A stretch of 64,000 nucleotides of DNA. It comes from Oxalobacteraceae bacterium (lineage in GTDB: Bacteria; Pseudomonadota; Gammaproteobacteria; Burkholderiales; Burkholderiaceae_D). The notes under the pieces were generated by a model. It was not told the origin of the DNA. It ran no database searches and saw only the letters and a program-made list of their open reading frames with translations. A program made the position numbers and the translations under genes. Location of the stretch: the NCBI GenBank assembly GCA_027490725.1, contig JAIXXN010000053.1:124001-188000 (forward strand), written 5' to 3'. This document shows, piece after piece, positions 10,478-19,671 of the stretch; within the stretch, counting starts at the first letter, position 1; the number at the start of each line of letters is the position of its first letter.

Positions 10478-11865
10478 AGCATAAAGTACAGAATATTCAC
10501 TTCGTCGGCATCGGCGGCAGCGGCATGAGCGGCATCGCCGAAGTGCTGCTGACGCTCGGCTATACGGTATCGGGTTCGGATCTGGGCAGCAACGCTGTCA
10601 CCCAGCGCCTCGCCGACATGGGCGCCACCGTGTATCAGGGCCACGCTGCCGAGAACATCGGCGCCGCTGACGCGGTGGTCACTTCGACCGCCGTGCAGCA
10701 GGATAATCCCGAAGTCGTGGCCGCACGCGCCCGCAAGATTCCACTGGTGCCACGTGCCGTGATGCTGGGTGAACTGATGCGCCTGAAGCGCGGTATTGCG
10801 ATTGCCGGCACCCACGGCAAAACCACCACCACCAGCCTGGTGGCGTCGGTACTGGCGCAGGGCGGTCTCGATCCGACCTTTGTGATCGGTGGCCGTCTGA
10901 CTGCAGCTGGTGCGAATGCCAAACTCGGTACCGGTGACTATCTGGTGGCCGAAGCCGACGAGTCGGATGCCTCGTTCCTGAATCTGACGCCGATGATCGA
11001 AGTGATCACCAATATCGACGCCGATCACATGGAAACCTACGAGCACGATTTCGAAAAGCTCAAACAGGCCTTTGTCAGCTTCACCAACCGTCTGCCGTTC
11101 TATGGCCGTGCCATGCTGTGCATCGATGATCCGCATGTGCGCGCCATCATCCCGCAGGTCACCAAACCGGTCACCACCTACGGCTTCCACGAAGATGCCG
11201 AAGTGCGCGCTGTGAATGCCCGCGCGGTTGGCGTGGAAATGCATTTCACCGTGATTCAGGAAGGTTATCCGGACCTCGACGTGGTGCTGAACCAGCCCGG
11301 CCTGCACAATGTGCAGAATGCCTGCTCGGCTGTGGCAATCGCCCGCGAAATCGGTATCGAAGATCACCACACCCAAGCCGGTCTGGCCGGTTTCGCCGGG
11401 GTTGGCCGGCGCTTCACCCGCTACGGCGAGGTGGCGATTCCGAACGGCGGTAAGTTCGCGCTGGTGGACGACTTTGGCCACCATCCGGTGGAAACGGAAG
11501 TCACGCTAGCAGCTGCCCGCGCTGCCTTCCCGGGGCGCCGTCTGGTGCTGGCATTCCAGCCGCATCGCTACACCCGCACCCGCGATCTGTTCGAAGATTT
11601 CGTCAAGGTGCTGGGTAGCGTCGACGTACTGGTGCTGGCCGAAGTGTATGCCGCCGGCGAAGCACCGATCGTCGCTGCCGATGGCCGCGCGCTGGCGCAT
11701 GCGCTGCGTGCCCGCGGTAAAACAGAACCGATTTTTGTTGAGGCGATCGGCGATATGCCGGACACCATCATGGGCGTGGTACGGGACGGCGATGTCGTCC
11801 TGACCATGGGCGCAGGCTCGATCAGCGGCGTCCCAGCCAAACTGACTAACTATCCTAAGGTCTGA
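10474..11865 (+). CDS. murC: UDP-N-acetylmuramate:L-alanine ligase MurC
   Basis: First Mur ligase of stem-peptide synthesis, 463 residues. The N-terminal Rossmann-like loop is [16 protein letters not shown], the ATP loop is [15 protein letters not shown] near residue 110, and [10 protein letters not shown] plus the C-terminal DDFGHHPVE are family hallmarks. The start overlaps the murG stop (ATGA). No murB follows, which is usual for betaproteobacterial dcw clusters. Confidence 0.98.
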   Translation: MKHKVQNIHFVGIGGSGMSGIAEVLLTLGYTVSGSDLGSNAVTQRLADMGATVYQGHAAENIGAADAVVTSTAVQQDNPEVVAARARKIPLVPRAVMLGELMRLKRGIAIAGTHGKTTTTSLVASVLAQGGLDPTFVIGGRLTAAGANAKLGTGDYLVAEADESDASFLNLTPMIEVITNIDADHMETYEHDFEKLKQAFVSFTNRLPFYGRAMLCIDDPHVRAIIPQVTKPVTTYGFHEDAEVRAVNARAVGVEMHFTVIQEGYPDLDVVLNQPGLHNVQNACSAVAIAREIGIEDHHTQAGLAGFAGVGRRFTRYGEVAIPNGGKFALVDDFGHHPVETEVTLAAARAAFPGRRLVLAFQPHRYTRTRDLFEDFVKVLGSVDVLVLAEVYAAGEAPIVAADGRALAHALRARGKTEPIFVEAIGDMPDTIMGVVRDGDVVLTMGAGSISGVPAKLTNYPKV

Positions 11866-11867
11866 AC

Positions 11868-12857
11868 GTGAATCACCCTAAGCTCATCGACGTTACCATC
11901 GCTGAAGTGAACCCTACTGAAGCTCAAGCCTACGGCAAGGTGGGCGTGCTGTTTGGCGGCCGCTCCGCCGAGCGCGCTGTGTCCATCATGTCCGGTACCG
12001 GTGTCGCACAGGCGCTGCAAAGCAAAGGCATCGACGCCCACCTGTTCGACACGGGCGAGCGTTCGCTGGCCGAACTGGCCGCTGAAAAATTCGACCGCGT
12101 GTTTATCGCGCTGCACGGCCGCTTCGGCGAAGACGGCAGCCTGCAGGGCGCGCTGGAACTGCTCGGTATTCCTTACACCGGTAGCGGTGTGATGGCCAGT
12201 GCGGTGGGCATGGACAAGATCACCACCAAGATCGTCTGGCTGGCCGCCGGTCTGCCGACGCCGCGCTATGCGGTGCTGAATGCGCAATCCGATCTGGCTG
12301 CCGTGTGCGCCGATCTGGGCTTGCCGCTGATCGTGAAACCGCCGCATGAAGGTTCCACCATCGGTATTACCAAGGTCAGTGCCGAAGGCGAATTCAAGGC
12401 CGCCTACGATACCGCCGCTGCGCTCGACGATGCGGTGCTGGCGGAAGAATTTATCACCGGTCGCGAATTTACCGTGGCAGTGCTGGGTTCGGGTGCCGCT
12501 GCCCGCGCGCTGCCAGTGGTAGAAATCGTCGCGCCGCAGGGCAATTACGATTACCAGAACAAGTACTTCAGCGACGATACCCAGTATTTCTGCCCGGCCG
12601 TACTGCCGGCAGAGCTGACCGAAGAAATGCAGCGCATCGCCGTGGCGGCCTACCGCGCACTCGGTTGCGAAGGCTGGGGACGGGTCGACGTGCTGCTGCG
12701 CGAACGCGATCAGCGTCCCTTCCTGCTGGAGGTGAATACCTCGCCCGGCATGACCGGTCACTCGCTGGTGCCGATGGCGGCACGTGCGGTGGGCATCAGC
12801 TATGAAAATCTGTGCGTGGAGATTCTGTCCGGCGCACGTTTGAAGATGAAGGGTTAA
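11868..12857 (+). CDS. ddl: D-alanine:D-alanine ligase
   Basis: ATP-grasp ligase of 329 residues that makes the D-Ala-D-Ala dipeptide used by MurF. It starts at GTG two bases after the murC stop. The first 20 residues are a non-conserved leader before [15 protein letters not shown]. Substrate and ATP-grasp motifs [36 protein letters not shown] and the C-terminal [17 protein letters not shown] are all present. Position between murC and ftsQ indicates the DdlB type. Confidence 0.97.
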   Translation: MNHPKLIDVTIAEVNPTEAQAYGKVGVLFGGRSAERAVSIMSGTGVAQALQSKGIDAHLFDTGERSLAELAAEKFDRVFIALHGRFGEDGSLQGALELLGIPYTGSGVMASAVGMDKITTKIVWLAAGLPTPRYAVLNAQSDLAAVCADLGLPLIVKPPHEGSTIGITKVSAEGEFKAAYDTAAALDDAVLAEEFITGREFTVAVLGSGAAARALPVVEIVAPQGNYDYQNKYFSDDTQYFCPAVLPAELTEEMQRIAVAAYRALGCEGWGRVDVLLRERDQRPFLLEVNTSPGMTGHSLVPMAARAVGISYENLCVEILSGARLKMKG

Positions 12858-12865
12858 GTCGCAGG

Positions 12866-13651
12866 ATGTGGCAGGACATTAAGGCGCTGAATGCAACATC
12901 GAGCACGCTATTCGTGCTGACGCTGTTGTCGTGCATCGCCGCAGGAGTGTGGTGGGTGTCGCAGCGGCCGATGTTCAATCTGCGCACCATCCGGATTGAA
13001 ACGATGGGCGAGGACGAGTTAAGGCATGTGAATCACCTGACCTTGCGCAACAACGCACTGGGCAAGATCAAAGGGAATTTTTTCACCACCGATCTCGATG
13101 CTGTGCGTCAGGCGTTCGAGTCGGTGCCGTGGGTACGCCGTGCCACCATCCGGCGCGAATGGCCGGACCAGCTGATCGTTGCGCTGGAAGAGCACGAAGC
13201 GCTCGGTACCTGGGGCGAAGATGGGCGGCTGCTGTCGGTGAAGGGCGATATCTTCACCGCCAATCTGGCCGAGGCGGAAGAGGATCATGTGCTGCCGGAG
13301 TTTGAAGGTCCGGAAGGTAGCGAGAAGGAAGTGCTGGCGCGATATACCGAGTTGCGCAAATGGTTTGCGCCACTCAAGCTGGTGCCGGAAGCGCTGTCCC
13401 TGTCGGGGCGATATGCGTGGACGGTACGACTGAATAATGGCATGAGTGTGGCGCTGGGTCGGGAACAGAGCAGCAGCACATTGAAGGAAAGGGTGGACCG
13501 TCTGACGGGAATCTATCCGCAGCTGATAACGCATCTGCAGAACATCGACACCATCGATATGCGTTACCAGAACGGACTGGCGCTGAGCGCCAGAGGCTTG
13601 AAGATTCCTGCCGAAGGCGTGAAACCGAAGCTGGTGGTAGCAGCGCATTAA
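12866..13651 (+). CDS. ftsQ: cell division protein FtsQ
   Basis: Bitopic divisome protein of 261 residues from the chosen start. It has a short cytoplasmic tail, one membrane segment at about residues 12-32 (TLFVLTLLSCIAAGVWWV), a POTRA domain beginning near MFNLRTIRIETMG with the sub-motif GNFFTTDLDAVRQAFESVPWVRRA, and a beta domain. It recruits FtsL/FtsB and regulates FtsWI. The frame is open to an ATG at 12812 inside ddl, but the ATG at 12866 gives a normal N-terminus and avoids a 46-base overlap; no strong ribosome site decides between them. Confidence 0.93.
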   Translation: MWQDIKALNATSSTLFVLTLLSCIAAGVWWVSQRPMFNLRTIRIETMGEDELRHVNHLTLRNNALGKIKGNFFTTDLDAVRQAFESVPWVRRATIRREWPDQLIVALEEHEALGTWGEDGRLLSVKGDIFTANLAEAEEDHVLPEFEGPEGSEKEVLARYTELRKWFAPLKLVPEALSLSGRYAWTVRLNNGMSVALGREQSSSTLKERVDRLTGIYPQLITHLQNIDTIDMRYQNGLALSARGLKIPAEGVKPKLVVAAH

Positions 13652-13723
13652 GTAGCAAAGAACACGTTAAACCCAACCACAACACAGAGCAGTATCAGCG
13701 GGTAAGAGAGTAGGTTAAAAGAC

Positions 13724-14956
13724 ATGACTAAAGACGCAAAAAACCTGATCGTCGGCCTCGACATCGGCACCTCGAAAGTGGTGGCGGTGGTCGCCGAAGT
13801 AATGGCCGATGGGCGCCACGAAGTGATCGGGCTTGGTCAGCATGAGTCGAAAGGCTTGAAGAAAGGCGTCGTCGTCAATATCGAGGCGACCGTCGAATCG
13901 ATCCAGCGCGCGCTGGAAGAGGCCGAGCTGATGGCGGACTGCAAAATCCGCAATGTCTACGCGGGCATCGCGGGCAGTCATATCCGCAGCTTCAATTCCA
14001 GCGGCATGGTGGCGATCAAGGACAAGGAAGTCACTGCTACCGACGTGGCGCGCGTGATCGAAACGGCCAAGGCGGTGAACATCTCGACCGACCAGCAGCT
14101 GCTGCATACGGTGCCGCAGGAGTTCATCGTCGACAATCAGGAAGATGTGCGCGAGCCGATCGGCATGAGCGGCATCCGCCTGGAAGTCAAAGTGCACATC
14201 GTGACCGGCGCCGTGTCGGCAGTGCAGAACATCGTCAAGTGCGTGCGTCGCTGCGGTCTGGAAGTGTCTGACCTGATTCTGCAACCAATGGCCTCGGCCG
14301 ATGCGGTGCTGACGGCCGATGAAAAAGAACTCGGCGTGGTGCTGATCGATATCGGTGGTGGTACCACCGACGTGGCGGTGTTTTCCGATGGCGCGATCCG
14401 CCACACCGCGGTACTGCCGATTGCCGGTGACCAGATTACCAGCGACATCGCGATGGCGCTGCGCACCCCGACCGCTGAAGCCGAAGAAATCAAGATTCGC
14501 TACGGCGTTGGCAAGCAGGTGCTGGCCGATCCGGGCGAGACGCTGGAAGTGCCGGGGCTGGGCGACCGTGCACCCCGCACCCTGTCGCGTCAGGCGCTGG
14601 CCGCCGTGATCGAACCGCGCGTCGAAGAGCTGTTTGCGATGGTGCACACGCTGGTGCGCGAATCCGGTTACGAAGGTGTGCTGTCCTCGGGCATCGTGCT
14701 GACTGGTGGCAGTTCCATCATGCCGGGCATGGTCGAAATGGCAGAAGATATTTTCCTGAAACCGGCGCGTCTCGGTACGCCGGACTACCGCGGCCAGCTG
14801 GCCGACGTGGTGCGCAGTCCGCGCTACGCCACCGTGCTGGGTTTGTTGATTGAAGCAAAAAAGCAGTATCTGCGCGGGCATATCGTCACGCGTCAGGATG
14901 GTTCGGTAAAAGCAGTCTGGCAGCGCATGAAGGAATGGTTCCTCGGTAATTTCTGA
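13724..14956 (+). CDS. ftsA: cell division protein FtsA
   Basis: Actin-like membrane tether of FtsZ, 410 residues. Actin-family nucleotide motifs are visible: LIVGLDIGTSKVVAVV at the N-terminus, VLIDIGGGTTDVAVF near residue 210, and GIVLTGGSSIMPGM near residue 325. The C-terminus AVWQRMKEWFLGNF is an amphipathic membrane-targeting helix. It follows ftsQ by 72 bases, the first real gap in the cluster, so a separate promoter is possible. Confidence 0.97.
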   Translation: MTKDAKNLIVGLDIGTSKVVAVVAEVMADGRHEVIGLGQHESKGLKKGVVVNIEATVESIQRALEEAELMADCKIRNVYAGIAGSHIRSFNSSGMVAIKDKEVTATDVARVIETAKAVNISTDQQLLHTVPQEFIVDNQEDVREPIGMSGIRLEVKVHIVTGAVSAVQNIVKCVRRCGLEVSDLILQPMASADAVLTADEKELGVVLIDIGGGTTDVAVFSDGAIRHTAVLPIAGDQITSDIAMALRTPTAEAEEIKIRYGVGKQVLADPGETLEVPGLGDRAPRTLSRQALAAVIEPRVEELFAMVHTLVRESGYEGVLSSGIVLTGGSSIMPGMVEMAEDIFLKPARLGTPDYRGQLADVVRSPRYATVLGLLIEAKKQYLRGHIVTRQDGSVKAVWQRMKEWFLGNF

Positions 14957-14960
14957 AGTA

Positions 14961-15005
14961 TTAGACGTACAAAAATTAGACGTACAAAAATTAGACGTAC
15001 AAAAA
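14961..15005 (+). repeat. three perfect 15-bp tandem repeats between ftsA and ftsZ
   Basis: The unit TTAGACGTACAAAAA occurs three times end to end with no mismatch, starting four bases after the ftsA stop. A 15-bp period is five codons or about one and a half helical turns. It could be a replication-slippage product or phased binding sites. Function is unknown. Confidence 0.97.
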
Positions 15006-15032
15006 CAAGCACATTTTTTATATAAAACCGCA

Positions 15033-15082
15033 GTTTTCAATCCCCAGTTCTCCTACAAATATGAGCACTGGCGCTTGAAAAC
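15033..15082 (+). promoter_or_regulatory. extended inverted repeat in the ftsZ leader
   Basis: GTTTTCAA at 15033-15040 pairs perfectly with TTGAAAAC at 15075-15082. Inside it CCAGT (15044-15048) pairs with ACTGG (15067-15071), and CTC pairs with GAG closer to the loop. No U-run follows, so it is not an ordinary terminator. It ends 12 bases before the AGGAG ribosome site (15094-15098) of ftsZ. It may shape ftsZ mRNA stability or translation. Confidence 0.6.
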
Positions 15083-15104
15083 CGCATTCTGATAGGAGCA
15101 CATC

Positions 15105-16328
15105 ATGGAGTTTGATATGGTCGATAACGCAGCTTTGGGCACCGTCATCAAGGTCGTCGGCGTCGGCGGCGCGGGTGGTAATGCAGTTCAACACATGATT
15201 AACAAGGGTATGTCCGGCGTGGAGTTCATCGCCGCCAATACCGATGCCCAGGCATTGTCGACCTCCAAGGCGCACAACATCATCCAGATCGGCGAGACCG
15301 GCCTGGGTGCTGGCATGAAGCCGGAAGTGGGGCGCGCACTGGCCGAAGAATCGCGTCAGCGTATCGAAGACTCGCTGCGCGGCGCGCACATGGTGTTCAT
15401 CGCTGCCGGCATGGGCGGCGGTACCGGCACTGGCGCCGCACCGATCGTGGCCGAAGTGGCCAAGTCGCTGGGTGCACTGACCGTAGCCGTCGTCTCCAAG
15501 CCGTTCTCGCACGAAGGTCAGAAGTGCATGGACATCGCTGACGAAGGTCTGGAACAGCTGTCGGCCAACGTTGATTCGCTGATCGTGATCCTCAACGAAA
15601 AACTCGAAGAGATCTACGAAGACGAATCGCTGATCGAATGGCTGCAACACGCCGACGACGTGCTCAATAACGCCGTCGCCGGGATCGCCGAGATCATCAA
15701 CGTGCCTGGTCACATCAACGTCGACTTCAACGACGTGAAGACCATCATGGGCGAGCAGGGCAAAGCCATGATGGGCACTGCTACCGCTTCCGGTATCGAC
15801 CGCGCCCGTATCGCGGCCGAACAGGCAGTGGCTTCGCCGCTGCTGGATGGCGTGGATCTGTCGGGCGCCCGCGGCGTGCTGGTCAACGTGACCGCTAGCC
15901 GTGGCCTGAAAGGTAAGGAAATCAAGGAAGTCATGGCCGCGGTGCGCGCCTTCGCCGCACCGGATGCGTCGATCGCACAAGGTATTGCTTACGACGACAG
16001 CATGGGCGACGACATCCGCGTTACCGTGGTGGCCACTGGTCTGGGCAAAGCCAAGAAACATGTGCAACTGGTGCCACAGCAGATGCTGCGTACCGGTACC
16101 CACAATGCACCGATGGTTCCATCGGCTGCCATGGGTGGCGCCGCGACGGCTACCGTCTCGATGGGTGTTGGCAGCAGCGTTGACGGCAACGCCAATGCAG
16201 CACTGAGCGGCATGAAAGCACCAGCCGTATGGCGTCGTGATTCGGCCGCCGAGCAAGTGCGTGCGCTGGAGAAGAATGGCATGGAACAGTACGACATTCC
16301 AGCTTTCCTGCGCAAACAGGCTGACTAA
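15105..16328 (+). CDS. ftsZ: cell division GTPase FtsZ
   Basis: Tubulin-like GTPase of 407 residues that forms the Z ring. The tubulin signature GGGTGTGAAPI is near residues 104-114, with VGVGGAGGNAV at the N-terminus and the T7 loop NVDFNDVKTIM near residue 205. A variable linker rich in Ala, Gly and Val is followed by the conserved C-terminal peptide YDIPAFLRKQAD, which binds FtsA and ZipA. A strong AGGAG lies six bases before the ATG. A terminator follows, making this the end of the dcw run. Confidence 0.99.
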   Translation: MEFDMVDNAALGTVIKVVGVGGAGGNAVQHMINKGMSGVEFIAANTDAQALSTSKAHNIIQIGETGLGAGMKPEVGRALAEESRQRIEDSLRGAHMVFIAAGMGGGTGTGAAPIVAEVAKSLGALTVAVVSKPFSHEGQKCMDIADEGLEQLSANVDSLIVILNEKLEEIYEDESLIEWLQHADDVLNNAVAGIAEIINVPGHINVDFNDVKTIMGEQGKAMMGTATASGIDRARIAAEQAVASPLLDGVDLSGARGVLVNVTASRGLKGKEIKEVMAAVRAFAAPDASIAQGIAYDDSMGDDIRVTVVATGLGKAKKHVQLVPQQMLRTGTHNAPMVPSAAMGGAATATVSMGVGSSVDGNANAALSGMKAPAVWRRDSAAEQVRALEKNGMEQYDIPAFLRKQAD

Positions 16329-16392
16329 GATTTATCCGCGTCCGGCAAGAACCGCAGGCTTCAGGCATACTGCGCGTTCTATGCCGGTTTAG

Positions 16393-16416
16393 GCCGCGTT
16401 TAGGCGCGGCTTTTTT
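16393..16416 (+). terminator. rho-independent terminator after ftsZ
   Basis: GCCGCG (16393-16398) and CGCGGC (16405-16410) form a stem with a six-base loop, followed by six T (16411-16416). It lies 64 bases after the ftsZ stop and before the peroxiredoxin ribosome site. Confidence 0.85.
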
Positions 16417-16445
16417 ACGTTAACATTCTTTGCGGAGACTATTTT

Positions 16446-16949
16446 ATGACCATCAAGATCGGTGACACCCTGCCAGAAGGCAGCCTGTCCGAATTTATCG
16501 AAACCGCGACCGAAGGCTGCGCACTGGGCCCGAATACCTTCCAGGTAGCTGAACTGGTAAAAGGCAAGAAGATCGCCATCTTCGGCCTGCCGGGTGCTTA
16601 CACCCCGACCTGCTCGGCCCAGCACGTACCCGGTTACGTGCAGCACGCCGACGCACTGAAAGCCAAAGGCGTCGATGAAATCTGGTGCATTTCCGTCAAC
16701 GACGCCTTCGTGATGGGCGCCTGGGGCCGTGATCAGCACGCCACCGGCATCGTGCGTATGATGGCTGACGGCAATGCCGATTTTTCCAAAGCACTGGGTC
16801 TGGATGCCGATTTCAGCAAGTTCGGCATGGGCACCCGCTCGCAGCGTTACTCGATGCTGGTAGAAAACGGCGTGGTCACCCAGCTCAACGTCGAGCAGGG
16901 TGGCAAATTCGAAGTGTCGAACGCCGAAACCATGCTGAGCCAGGCTTAA
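16446..16949 (+). CDS. peroxiredoxin of the Prx5 family
   Basis: Thiol peroxidase of 167 residues, reducing hydrogen peroxide and organic peroxides in the cytoplasm. The peroxidatic cysteine lies in PGAYTPTCSAQHVPGY near residue 56, the Prx5-type active site. A second cysteine is in EIWCISVND near residue 80, with no obvious C-terminal resolving cysteine. There is no fused glutaredoxin domain. A good ribosome site (GGAG) precedes the ATG. Transcription is probably separate because terminators flank it. Confidence 0.92.
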   Translation: MTIKIGDTLPEGSLSEFIETATEGCALGPNTFQVAELVKGKKIAIFGLPGAYTPTCSAQHVPGYVQHADALKAKGVDEIWCISVNDAFVMGAWGRDQHATGIVRMMADGNADFSKALGLDADFSKFGMGTRSQRYSMLVENGVVTQLNVEQGGKFEVSNAETMLSQA

Positions 16950-16972
16950 ATCGCCTGCAGTGTGCTAAAAGC

Positions 16973-16993
16973 AACGGCGCTACGGCGCCGTTT
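16973..16993 (+). terminator. hairpin after the peroxiredoxin gene
   Basis: AACGGCGC (16973-16980) and GCGCCGTT (16985-16992) form a perfect eight-base stem with a TACG tetraloop. Only a short T-run follows, so termination may be weak or factor-assisted. Confidence 0.65.
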
Positions 16994-17037
16994 GTCATGG
17001 CAAAGGCGGATTTTTCCGCTAACTTCTGGAGCCTATT

Positions 17038-17925
17038 CTGACTACCGCCATCCGTTCCGATAATCTGCGCAGCATCTACGCCATGCTGATTGCCGTGGCC
17101 ATGTTTTCCGCGATGGACACCGCCATGAAAGTGCTGTCGGCCTACTATCCGGCCGCACAGGTGACGGCGATGCGGGCGCTGACCTCGCTGCCGCTGCTGT
17201 GCGCCTACATGCTGGCGCGCGGTGCGTTTCGCGGTATCACGCAGATCCGCTGGCCGGTGCATGTGCTGCGCAGTGTGCTGGGGGTGGCGATGCTGACGGC
17301 CTTCGCCTTTGGTCTGAAACAGCTCTCGCTGGCGCAAGCCTATACCCTGTTTTTCATCGCCCCGGCGCTGATCACGGCACTCTCCGTATGGGTGCTCAAG
17401 GAGCGCGTCAGCCGTGGCCAGTGGGTCGCCATCGTGGTCGGTCTGGGTGGCGTGCTGGTGGTGTTGCGCCCTGAAGGCGAGGGTTTCATGACGCTGGGCG
17501 GGCTGGCCGTGCTGGGCGCGGCCGTCTGCTACGCCTTGTCGGCGGTGGTCAGCCGGGTACTGGCGCGCACCGATAGCAACGAAGCGATGATGTTCTGGTA
17601 TCTGCTGATGATGGCCGGTGGCGGGCTGGCGATGTCGCTGTCGCACTGGGTAGCACTGCGCGCCGAAGATGGCTGGGTGTTGCTGGCACTGGCACTGAGC
17701 GGCTTTTTCGGCCAGCTGGCGATTACCCGTGCCTTTAGTGCAGGGCAGGCCTCGGTGGTGGCACCGTTCGAGTACTCGGCGCTGGCCTGGGGCGTGGCGA
17801 TCGACTGGCTGCTGTGGCAGGTGCTGCCGGACGGCTATACCTTGCTGGGCGCGGCCATCATCATTGCCAGCGGCATCTATCTGGTGCGACGCGAAAGCGT
17901 GCACGTGGAAGCGGAACATCCCTGA
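17038..17925 (+). CDS. DMT-superfamily (EamA) permease
   Basis: Inner-membrane transporter with about ten hydrophobic segments arranged as two EamA repeats. Substrate is unknown; relatives export metabolites. The first ATG in frame is at 17083, giving 280 residues, but this begins inside the first helix. The frame continues upstream through TTAIRSDNLRSIYA to a CTG at 17038, six bases after GGAG (17028-17031), giving 295 residues. I prefer the CTG start because it has the only good ribosome site and restores a normal N-terminus; a rare start codon or a sequencing error at its first base would both explain it. Confidence 0.8.
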   Translation: MTTAIRSDNLRSIYAMLIAVAMFSAMDTAMKVLSAYYPAAQVTAMRALTSLPLLCAYMLARGAFRGITQIRWPVHVLRSVLGVAMLTAFAFGLKQLSLAQAYTLFFIAPALITALSVWVLKERVSRGQWVAIVVGLGGVLVVLRPEGEGFMTLGGLAVLGAAVCYALSAVVSRVLARTDSNEAMMFWYLLMMAGGGLAMSLSHWVALRAEDGWVLLALALSGFFGQLAITRAFSAGQASVVAPFEYSALAWGVAIDWLLWQVLPDGYTLLGAAIIIASGIYLVRRESVHVEAEHP

Positions 17926-18007
17926 GGCGTGTATGCCCTGCGGCGCCAGCGCCCACCCGAGATACTGCGGGGAAACACCGCCCACAGCGCGGCCCGGCTA
18001 ACTTCGC

Positions 18008-18013
18008 TATAAT
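18008..18013 (+). promoter_or_regulatory. perfect -10 box next to the lpxC start
   Basis: TATAAT ends seven bases before the lpxC ATG, with no purine-rich ribosome site between. Initiation from it would begin at or within a base or two of the ATG, giving a leaderless message. No good -35 hexamer is seen at the usual distance (17985-17990 reads CAGCGC). Confidence 0.55.
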
Positions 18014-18019
18014 CGTCAG

Positions 18020-18955
18020 ATGCTTAGACAACGCACTATCAAAGAAATGGTCCGCACCACCGGTGTCGGACTGCACTCCGGCACCAAGGTTGAACTGACC
18101 TTGCGCCCGGCCGCGCCGGATACCGGTATCGTGTTCCGCCGCGTCGATCTGACGCCGGTGGTGGAATTCCCGTCCAGCGCCATGGCGGTGGGGGATACCC
18201 GCATGGCGTCCGTGCTGATCAAGGATGGCGCACGCGTCTCCACGGTGGAGCATCTGATGTCGGCCTGCGCCGGCATGGGCCTCGATAATCTGTACATCGA
18301 TGTGAGCGCGGAAGAAATTCCCATCATGGATGGCTCGGCCTCGTCCTTCGTGTATTTATTGCAACAGGCAGGTGTGCTGGAGCAGGAAGCGGCCAAGAAA
18401 TTCATCCGTGTGCTGAAACCGGTGGAAATCCGCGAGGGCACGGGTGACAAGGAAAAATGGGCGCGTCTGACGCCTTACAACGGTTTCAAGCTGGATTTCT
18501 TCATCGAATTCAACCATCCCGCCGTGGATGGCACGCAGCAGCGCGCCAAGGTCGATTTCGGCGATGTCTCCTACGTGCACGACGTGGCGCGGGCGCGCAC
18601 CTTCGGCTTCATGCAGGATGTGGAAATGCTGCGTGGGATCGGTCTGGCCCGTGGCGGCTCGCTGGAAAACGCCATCGTGATGGATGAATACCGCATCCTC
18701 AACGCCGACGGCCTGCGCTACGACGACGAATTCGTGCGTCACAAGATCCTCGACGCGATTGGCGACCTGTATCTGGTCGGCCATCCGCTGCTGGCCAGCT
18801 ACGAAGCTCATAAATCCGGCCATGCCCTGAACAATCAGCTCTTGCTGGAATTGCTCAAGCATCCGGATGCCTACGAAATCGTTTCCTTCGGTTCGGAGCA
18901 GGCGGCGCCAGCTTCCTATCTGCGGCAGATGGCGCGCGAGTGGGCGCTTACCTAA
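18020..18955 (+). CDS. lpxC: UDP-3-O-acyl-N-acetylglucosamine deacetylase LpxC
   Basis: Zinc amidase of 311 residues catalysing the committed step of lipid A synthesis. The N-terminus [20 protein letters not shown] lines up with known LpxC starts, which fixes the start codon. Zinc ligands are in [13 protein letters not shown] (His near residue 79) and in [12 protein letters not shown] near residue 240, and [15 protein letters not shown] carries the catalytic histidine region. No Shine-Dalgarno is visible; a TATAAT box lies immediately upstream. Confidence 0.97.
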   Translation: MLRQRTIKEMVRTTGVGLHSGTKVELTLRPAAPDTGIVFRRVDLTPVVEFPSSAMAVGDTRMASVLIKDGARVSTVEHLMSACAGMGLDNLYIDVSAEEIPIMDGSASSFVYLLQQAGVLEQEAAKKFIRVLKPVEIREGTGDKEKWARLTPYNGFKLDFFIEFNHPAVDGTQQRAKVDFGDVSYVHDVARARTFGFMQDVEMLRGIGLARGGSLENAIVMDEYRILNADGLRYDDEFVRHKILDAIGDLYLVGHPLLASYEAHKSGHALNNQLLLELLKHPDAYEIVSFGSEQAAPASYLRQMAREWALT

Positions 18956-18968
18956 AGCCTACCATCGC

Positions 18969-19448
18969 TCAGGGCATACGCCGGCGCGCGACCATTGCCT
19001 TTAGGGCGGCAATCAGCGGGCCGTTCTGGGTACTCGCTTCCAGACTGTCACCGAGGGCATCGAAGGCCGTCACGGCTGCCTCGGGCAGCGACAGGGCGCG
19101 CATCTGTTCCTTGATCTCGGCCGCTTTCACCATCTGCACTTTCAGCTTGACCTGATCGACCTGCCAGCCGCGCCGTGCTAGCGTGCTCTGCAACTGGGGA
19201 ATCTGCTGCTTGAGTTTGGCCGCTAGTGCCGCATTCGGCAGCGCCAGCGTCAGCAAGCCCGCTTCGAAAGCGAGAATTTCCGCATACTTGAACATGGCGG
19301 GCAGGGCCGCCGCACAGTCTTTTTGCAGCGACGCCATGCGTTCGATGGCCGGCAGTAGCGCAGCCATCTTGTCATCACGGCGCAGGAAATCCGTCGCCAC
19401 CACGGCGGTACGGCGTTTGATGGTCAAGTTGGAAGAGTTGAAGCGCAT
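18969..19448 (-). CDS. DUF721 / DciA-like protein
   Basis: A 159-residue basic protein from the chosen ATG; a start four codons upstream at 19460 is equally possible. The N-terminal part (DFLRRDDKMAALLPAIERM, then AALPAMFKYAEILAFE) and the LTLALPNAALAAKLKQQIP segment match the DUF721 family, whose Vibrio and Pseudomonas members (DciA) load the DnaB helicase. The gene sits between lpxC and secA on the opposite strand, a position where I expect this family in betaproteobacteria. Assignment is by pattern and context, not alignment. Confidence 0.75.
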   Translation of the reverse strand: MRFNSSNLTIKRRTAVVATDFLRRDDKMAALLPAIERMASLQKDCAAALPAMFKYAEILAFEAGLLTLALPNAALAAKLKQQIPQLQSTLARRGWQVDQVKLKVQMVKAAEIKEQMRALSLPEAAVTAFDALGDSLEASTQNGPLIAALKAMVARRRMP

Positions 19449-19603
19449 GGGGCGCAACATATCACAGCAGCAAAAAAACGTCACGCCGCGTGAAAATCGC
19501 CCAATTTTGTGACTTTGTTCATGCCTGAGCTATTGTTAATCCGGCCAATATCCCAATCTAGCCTCGGACGCATGATAAAATCATGGTCTTTTGCCATAGT
19601 CGA

Positions 19604-19646
19604 CTAGCGAACGCTAGGGCACGCAGTCCCTTGCGGGTTTTTTTTA
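19604..19646 (+). promoter_or_regulatory. terminator-like leader upstream of secA
   Basis: CTAGCG-AA-CGCTAG (19604-19617) is a perfect inverted repeat. It is followed by a second, weaker dyad (CGCAGTCCCTTGCG) and a run of eight T, ending about 25 bases before the secA ATG. A -10-like TAAAAT lies near 19575. This could be an attenuator in the secA leader or the end of a very short RNA. Confidence 0.4.
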
Positions 19647-19671
19647 ACGGCGTTTTTTCAAGAATTCAAGC

